Shown here: positions 11,787 through 15,051 of the stretch, piece after piece | Layout: the number at the start of each line of letters is the position of its first letter | Numbering within the stretch: position 1 is the first letter of the stretch | Assembly: GCF_910588395.1 (NCBI RefSeq) | Contig: NZ_CAJUPA010000046.1 | Location: 1-15,051, forward strand | Length of the DNA stretch: 15,051 nt | Reading direction: 5' to 3' | DNA from: an uncultured Faecalibaculum sp. | GTDB taxonomy: Bacteria > Bacillota_I > Bacilli_A > Erysipelotrichales > Erysipelotrichaceae | Translations under genes and position numbers: made by a program | The notes under the pieces: model-generated | Told to the model about the DNA's origin: nothing | What the model saw: only the letters and a program-made list of their open reading frames with translations | Databases searched by the model: none

Positions 11787-13145
11787 CTAATAGGCTCCCT
11801 GGTCGCCTTTGCTCAGCATGGACTTTACAGTCCGCACCAGCAGCACAAAATCCAGCCACAGATTCCAGTTCCGGTAATAAAACGAATCCAGTTCCAGGCG
11901 CTGCTCGAAATCCACATCGCTGCGCCCATGGGTCTGCCACATACCGGTAATACCCGGCTTCATCGCAATGACATCGTCATACTGCTCTCCCATATCTTCC
12001 TTTTCCCGGGGAAGATATGGCCGGGGCCCCACCAGGGACATGTCTCCCTTGAATACATTCAGAAACTGCGGGAACTCATCCAGAGACTTCTCCCGGAGGA
12101 ACTTCCCGGCTTTCGTGATCCGCGGATCTTCCTTCAGCTTCTTGTTCACTTCATACTCTTCCCGAATCGCCGGATCCCGCTTCATCATTTCTTCCAGGAT
12201 CTTCTCTGCGCCCGGTACCATGGTCCTGTATTTGTACATCCTGAAGAGCCGCCCATCCCGGCCGATACGTTCCTGCACAAAGAAAATCGGATCCTTGTCA
12301 CCCTGCCGGCGATTGGAAGCCCAAACATATCCTGTGAGGGGAATCAGAATGAGCATCCCGGGAATCGCAGCGAGAATATCCACCACTCGCTTGGCCATGA
12401 GCTGAAACACCTGATTCCGGGTCCGGGACGTGGCGATGAGCAGTAAGCCGTCAAAGTCATTGATCTGGGACGCAAAGTTGATCTCTCCGTCAATGCGGGG
12501 CATGAAATTGACATTGGGCACCAGATCATACGCCTTGTTGAAGATACGTTTCATATCCCGTTTTCCCAGGTCAGGCAGCGCAATGAGAATCGTGTCGATG
12601 TCCTTGTCCGCCACGACCTTTTCCAGTTTCTTCCAGGGATATACAGGTCTGGCCAGCTTTTCGTCCGGAGATGCCATCCCCTCTGCCCCGCTGTCCACAA
12701 ACCCCAGAGGATCCATGAGAGAAAACCGGTTTCTCCGGCAGACGCTGTACAGCTGTCTGGCCTCAGGTCCGGTACCCACAATCAGCACATTGTGCTTCAC
12801 GTGTTTCCAGAACCAGAGATGTGCATACCGGTTGATGACCACCACCATCAGGAAGTCCAGTGCGTAAAACAGTGTCAGCGGCATCACTTCGTGCCAGGGA
12901 AAGCCCCGTCCGTAGGAAAACATCATCAGGCTGGCAATGTAGCCGCAGATAAAGGATACGAAGAGATATTTCAGTTCATCCCAGACCAGCAGCGCTTTGT
13001 GGCGATAACGCCCGGCGATGAACTGCATGAGCACCCAGACTACGATGAAGCGCAGCTTGATGTGCATGGTAAAGGGGAAGAACTGGAGAAGGATCCACGT
13101 TGCCGCGGTTTCCAGTACGCATTTGATGATACCCAGTCTGCTCAT
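11787..13145 (-). CDS. WbaP-like undecaprenyl-phosphate sugar-1-phosphate transferase
   Basis: A 452-aa membrane glycosyl-1-phosphate transferase of the large (WbaP/CpsE) class. Hydrophobic segments at about 10-45, 58-75 and 88-108 form the N-terminal membrane part. A Rossmann-like domain follows (VGTGPEAR at 123-130), then a membrane-embedding helix (about 252-275) and the catalytic bacterial sugar transferase domain with KYRTM at 305-309, SLDEFPQ at 354-360 (D356-E357 being the usual catalytic pair), LVGPRP at 371-376 and KPGITGMWQ at 396-404. It transfers a sugar phosphate to undecaprenyl phosphate and starts a surface polysaccharide unit. AAAGGAGG is 5 nt before the ATG. It is 68 nt downstream of glf on the same strand, and a TATAAT at 13187-13182 may give it its own start. 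The sugar (galactose, glucose or other) is not determinable here. Confidence 0.93.
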   Translation of the reverse strand: MSRLGIIKCVLETAATWILLQFFPFTMHIKLRFIVVWVLMQFIAGRYRHKALLVWDELKYLFVSFICGYIASLMMFSYGRGFPWHEVMPLTLFYALDFLMVVVINRYAHLWFWKHVKHNVLIVGTGPEARQLYSVCRRNRFSLMDPLGFVDSGAEGMASPDEKLARPVYPWKKLEKVVADKDIDTILIALPDLGKRDMKRIFNKAYDLVPNVNFMPRIDGEINFASQINDFDGLLLIATSRTRNQVFQLMAKRVVDILAAIPGMLILIPLTGYVWASNRRQGDKDPIFFVQERIGRDGRLFRMYKYRTMVPGAEKILEEMMKRDPAIREEYEVNKKLKEDPRITKAGKFLREKSLDEFPQFLNVFKGDMSLVGPRPYLPREKEDMGEQYDDVIAMKPGITGMWQTHGRSDVDFEQRLELDSFYYRNWNLWLDFVLLVRTVKSMLSKGDQGAY

Positions 13146-13181
13146 TGGATCCTCCTTTTCTTCTTACTTACGGTGTTCCCG

Positions 13182-13187
13182 ATTATA
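13182..13187 (-). promoter_or_regulatory. putative internal -10 before the wbaP-like gene
   Basis: TATAAT on the minus strand lies 37 nt upstream of the ATG in the gap after glf. No good -35 is seen at normal spacing. Confidence 0.35.
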
Positions 13188-13213
13188 CAGTGTGAAAATG
13201 ATGACTGCCGGAA

Positions 13214-14329
13214 TTACTTCTGCAAATCAAGTTCCCGGTCCGCCATGTCCAGAGCACTGGCCGTCACCGCGTCCATGTCATAGTATTTGTATTCACCCAG
13301 ACGGCCGCCGAAGATGATGTTCGTCTCCTGGTCCGCTTTCTCTTTATACGCCTGGTACAGCCGCTGGTTCCTGTCATCGTTCACCGGATAGTACGGCTCA
13401 TCACCAGGCTGCCATTCAGAGCTGTACTCCCGGGAAATGATGGTTTTGTCACTGCCCAGATCCTCGAACCATTTATGTTCAATGATCCTTGTCCAGGGTG
13501 TTTCCCGGTCGGTATAGTTCACCGCAGCATTACCCTGGAAATTGGGCTGATCCAGTGTCTCTGTCTCAAACCGAACCAAACGGTATTCCAGCGGTCCCAG
13601 TTCATACTTGAAATACGCATCAATGGGGCCGGTATAGACGACTTTGTCAGCCAGTGCATTCCACTTTTCTCTGTCCTTGAGATAGTCTTCTCCGGTTATA
13701 ACCTCGATGCCATCCAGCATATTTTCCACCATCTGGGTATACCCGCCAATGGGGATCCCCTGGTGCAGGGCATTGAAGTAGTTGTTGTCAAAAGTAAGGC
13801 GCACAGGCAGCCGGCGGATGATGAAAGCCGGCAGTTCTTTGCAGTCACGCCCCCACTGTTTTTCGGTATAGCCTTTGATCAGCCGTTCGTAGATATCGCG
13901 GCCCACCAGGGAAATTGCCTGTTCCTCCAAATTCTTCGGTTCTCCCTGGATTTCCTGCCGCTGTTCTTCGATTTTTGCAGCTGCTTCTTCCGGTGTGACC
14001 ACGCCCCACATTTTGTTGAAGGTGTACATGTTGAAAGGCAACGAGTACAACTCCCCTTTGTAGTTGGCTACCGGCGAGTTGGTGAAGCGGTTGAATTTCG
14101 TGAACCGGTTCAGATACTCCCATACCCGTTCATTGTTGGTATGGAAGATGTGAGCCCCGTACTGATGAACATGAATGTTGTGTTCTTTTTTTGTATATAT
14201 GTTGCCGGCAATGTGATCCCGCTTGTCAATGACCAGCACAGATTTGCCGGCATCTGCAGCCTGACGTGCGAAAGTGGCACCGAACAGACCGGATCCTACC
14301 ACGAGATAGTCATAGTGTTTCTGTTTCAT
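13214..14329 (-). CDS. glf: UDP-galactopyranose mutase
   Basis: A 371-aa cytoplasmic FAD enzyme that converts UDP-galactopyranose to UDP-galactofuranose, the donor for Galf residues in surface glycans. The dinucleotide fold is seen in YLVVGSGLFGATFA (GxGxxG at 12-17), with VLVIDKRDHIAGN at 31-43. Family blocks follow: HQYGAHIFHT at 55-64, GYTEKQWG at 153-160, RLTFDNNYF at 177-185, TPWTRIIEHK at 277-286 (Arg281 being the likely substrate Arg), and the C-terminal FAD block FGGRLGEYKYYDMD at 340-353. Length is normal. AAGGAG lies 6 nt before the ATG. Together with the WbaP-like transferase it suggests a Galf-containing polysaccharide. No glycosyltransferase, polymerase or flippase is in the window. 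Confidence 0.97.
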   Translation of the reverse strand: MKQKHYDYLVVGSGLFGATFARQAADAGKSVLVIDKRDHIAGNIYTKKEHNIHVHQYGAHIFHTNNERVWEYLNRFTKFNRFTNSPVANYKGELYSLPFNMYTFNKMWGVVTPEEAAAKIEEQRQEIQGEPKNLEEQAISLVGRDIYERLIKGYTEKQWGRDCKELPAFIIRRLPVRLTFDNNYFNALHQGIPIGGYTQMVENMLDGIEVITGEDYLKDREKWNALADKVVYTGPIDAYFKYELGPLEYRLVRFETETLDQPNFQGNAAVNYTDRETPWTRIIEHKWFEDLGSDKTIISREYSSEWQPGDEPYYPVNDDRNQRLYQAYKEKADQETNIIFGGRLGEYKYYDMDAVTASALDMADRELDLQK

Positions 14330-14346
14330 ACTGTTCTCCTTCGGGC

Positions 14347-14352
14347 ATTATA
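14347..14352 (-). promoter_or_regulatory. -10 of the glf transcript
   Basis: TATAAT on the minus strand is 18 nt upstream of the glf ATG and sits just beyond the terminator at 14384-14414. The -35 region is AT-rich without a clear hexamer. Confidence 0.5.
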
Positions 14353-14378
14353 TCTATTTTATTGTATTCCCAGCAGAG

Positions 14379-14414
14379 AAAAAACCTGTCTGGACTGCTT
14401 ATCGTCAGACAGGT
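14379..14414 (-). terminator. orphan minus-strand terminator upstream of glf
   Basis: ACCTGTCTG and CAGACAGGT form a perfect 9-bp stem (14384-14392 with 14406-14414) and a run of six T's follows on the minus strand. No minus-strand gene is seen upstream in 14415-14998, so it ends a transcript whose gene is missing or non-coding. Confidence 0.75.
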
Positions 14415-14770
14415 GTCATTACAGCGCTTACGTGGAGGTAAGACAGATATTTTAGAGCCTGACACATTGGCTGAATGTATCATGATCAGCTGATGAGTTG
14501 TGATTCCATAAGACGCTGCATATAGCCTATATAAAAATATGTTTTAAGCAAAGTGATACAACATCCTATTCAAGATAATGTCATCCAGATTGCTACCGCT
14601 CCTTTTGTTGTATAGAGACTTGGCGTACCAGTATCAGGAAGATCAGTAAAAGCAAAATGCCGAGTACCGATAGATGAAGAATGGCAAATATAGAATGTAA
14701 GATTCACGTCACCTGTTTGAAAAAAATATATGAAATCCTGTTTTTGTGCGATCTATACCACTAACTCAGG
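14415..14770. other. AT-rich stretch without a recognisable gene
   Basis: No long open frame with a ribosome site is seen on either strand. The stretch is richer in A and T than its neighbours and contains scattered short repeats, such as ATACAACA near 14564 with TGTTGTAT near 14607 as distant inverted arms. It may be a decayed gene or a site of earlier insertion. Confidence 0.5.
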
Positions 14771-14776
14771 TATAAT
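14771..14776 (+). promoter_or_regulatory. putative -10 for the small plus-strand gene at the window end
   Basis: TATAAT lies about 100 nt upstream of the ATG at 14878. A TTGTGC lies 21 bp further upstream, longer than normal spacing. The predicted leader of about 95 nt contains no clear terminator or riboswitch. Confidence 0.35.
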
Positions 14777-14877
14777 GACTACAACGGCTGCAGCTGCTTT
14801 CGCTGGTCTGTGTCTGCGTAATCCGCGTGGTCTGATGCCGGGCATTTTGAATTTTCAGAATTGGAAGGAGGTCCTGC

Positions 14878-15051
14878 ATGGAACTTTTGACGATTCTTCT
14901 GCTTCTGGTATTTTTGCTTGAAGAAGGACTCAGGCTCGGTCTTCTGGGCTTGAAATTCCTGAATAAATGGCGGAAAACCATGAAGCAGGTCAGAAAAGAT
15001 CGAGTAGAGACTAGGTCCCTCTCACACCACCCAGCGTGCCGTTCGGCACTG
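14878..15051 (+). CDS. small membrane peptide gene, interrupted or running off the window
   Basis: The frame opens with MELLTILLLLVFLLEEGLRL, a single hydrophobic helix, followed by an amphipathic basic segment (LKFLNKWRKTMKQVRKD). AAGGAGGT lies 5 nt before the ATG, one of the best ribosome sites in the window, and a TATAAT is upstream. No stop occurs before the window ends. Past about codon 41 the bases look like the end of a group II intron read backwards, so the last 17 codons are probably not part of the gene. I do not recognise a family; one-helix membrane peptides of this kind are common in Bacillota. It may be a disrupted copy. Confidence 0.45.
   Translation, partial: MELLTILLLLVFLLEEGLRLGLLGLKFLNKWRKTMKQVRKDRVETRSLSHHPACRSAL
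14999..15051 (-). mobile_element. probable 3' end of a group II intron (domains V-VI)
   Basis: Read on the minus strand from the window edge, TGCC-GAAC-GGCA forms a hairpin followed by CG and CTGGGTGG. This matches the upper stem, tetraloop, dinucleotide bulge and lower 3' strand of domain V. GTGTGAGAGG then leads to GGGAC-CTA-GTCTC, a short domain VI-like stem, and TACTCGAT, an ending typical of bacterial group II introns. The tetraloop GAAC is unusual (GNRA is expected), and most of the element, including any reverse transcriptase, lies outside the window. The boundary near 14999 is an estimate. Confidence 0.45.

Noticed and set aside
14730..14921. A 63-codon plus-strand frame as a gene or amino-acid leader peptide
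   Set aside because: It has no ribosome site, spans the TATAAT promoter, and overlaps the better-supported start at 14878. It shows no run of regulatory codons.

Overview
The window looks like chromosomal DNA from a Bacillota (Firmicutes) gut-type bacterium of moderately high GC. The signs are strong Shine-Dalgarno sites (AAAGGAGG), short intergenic gaps, rho-independent terminators, a lipoprotein with a Gram-positive-style lipobox, an AAA_14/DUF4143 ATPase, an Rpn-type nuclease and a YacP/Rae1-type NYN domain. An Erysipelotrichia-like host is my best guess, but it is an inference from gene content only. No rRNA or tRNA was seen.

Left part (1-3330): an Rpn-like PD-(D/E)XK protein on the minus strand diverges from a plus-strand cluster of yigZ (IMPACT family), a small membrane protein, and an overlapping Eis-like GNAT protein. 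The cluster ends at terminators shared with the convergent ATPase gene. Middle-left (3353-7550): the minus strand carries the AAA_14/DUF4143 ATPase, then a gene-poor patch with two 39-bp repeats that may be an IS21-like relic and a doubtful ORF. It is followed by the most interesting gene, an EF-G/Tet(M)-like translational GTPase fused to a C-terminal YacP/Rae1-like NYN nuclease domain. Both halves belong to families that act at the ribosomal A site, so the fusion suggests a ribosome-directed mRNA cleavage or rescue factor.

Middle (7551-9700): a lipoprotein of unknown function (plus) and an FlK-like hotdog thioesterase (minus) converge on a bidirectional terminator. A stretch with no long gene follows. 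It holds a 15-codon peptide ORF with a strong ribosome binding site and its own terminator, and an array of twelve tandem 10-bp units.

Right part (9700-15051), mostly minus strand: a Septu anti-phage pair, ptuA and ptuB, overlapping by 4 bp; then a polysaccharide pair, glf (UDP-galactopyranose mutase) and a WbaP-like sugar transferase that starts glycan assembly on undecaprenyl phosphate. Beyond glf is an AT-rich gene-less stretch with an orphan minus-strand terminator. The window closes with a small plus-strand membrane-peptide gene that runs into what looks like the 3' end (domains V and VI) of a minus-strand group II intron.

Two genes, yigZ and the GTPase-NYN fusion, lack a Shine-Dalgarno site and have a -10 element placed so that the predicted transcript starts at the A of the ATG. 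Leaderless expression is therefore likely for both.
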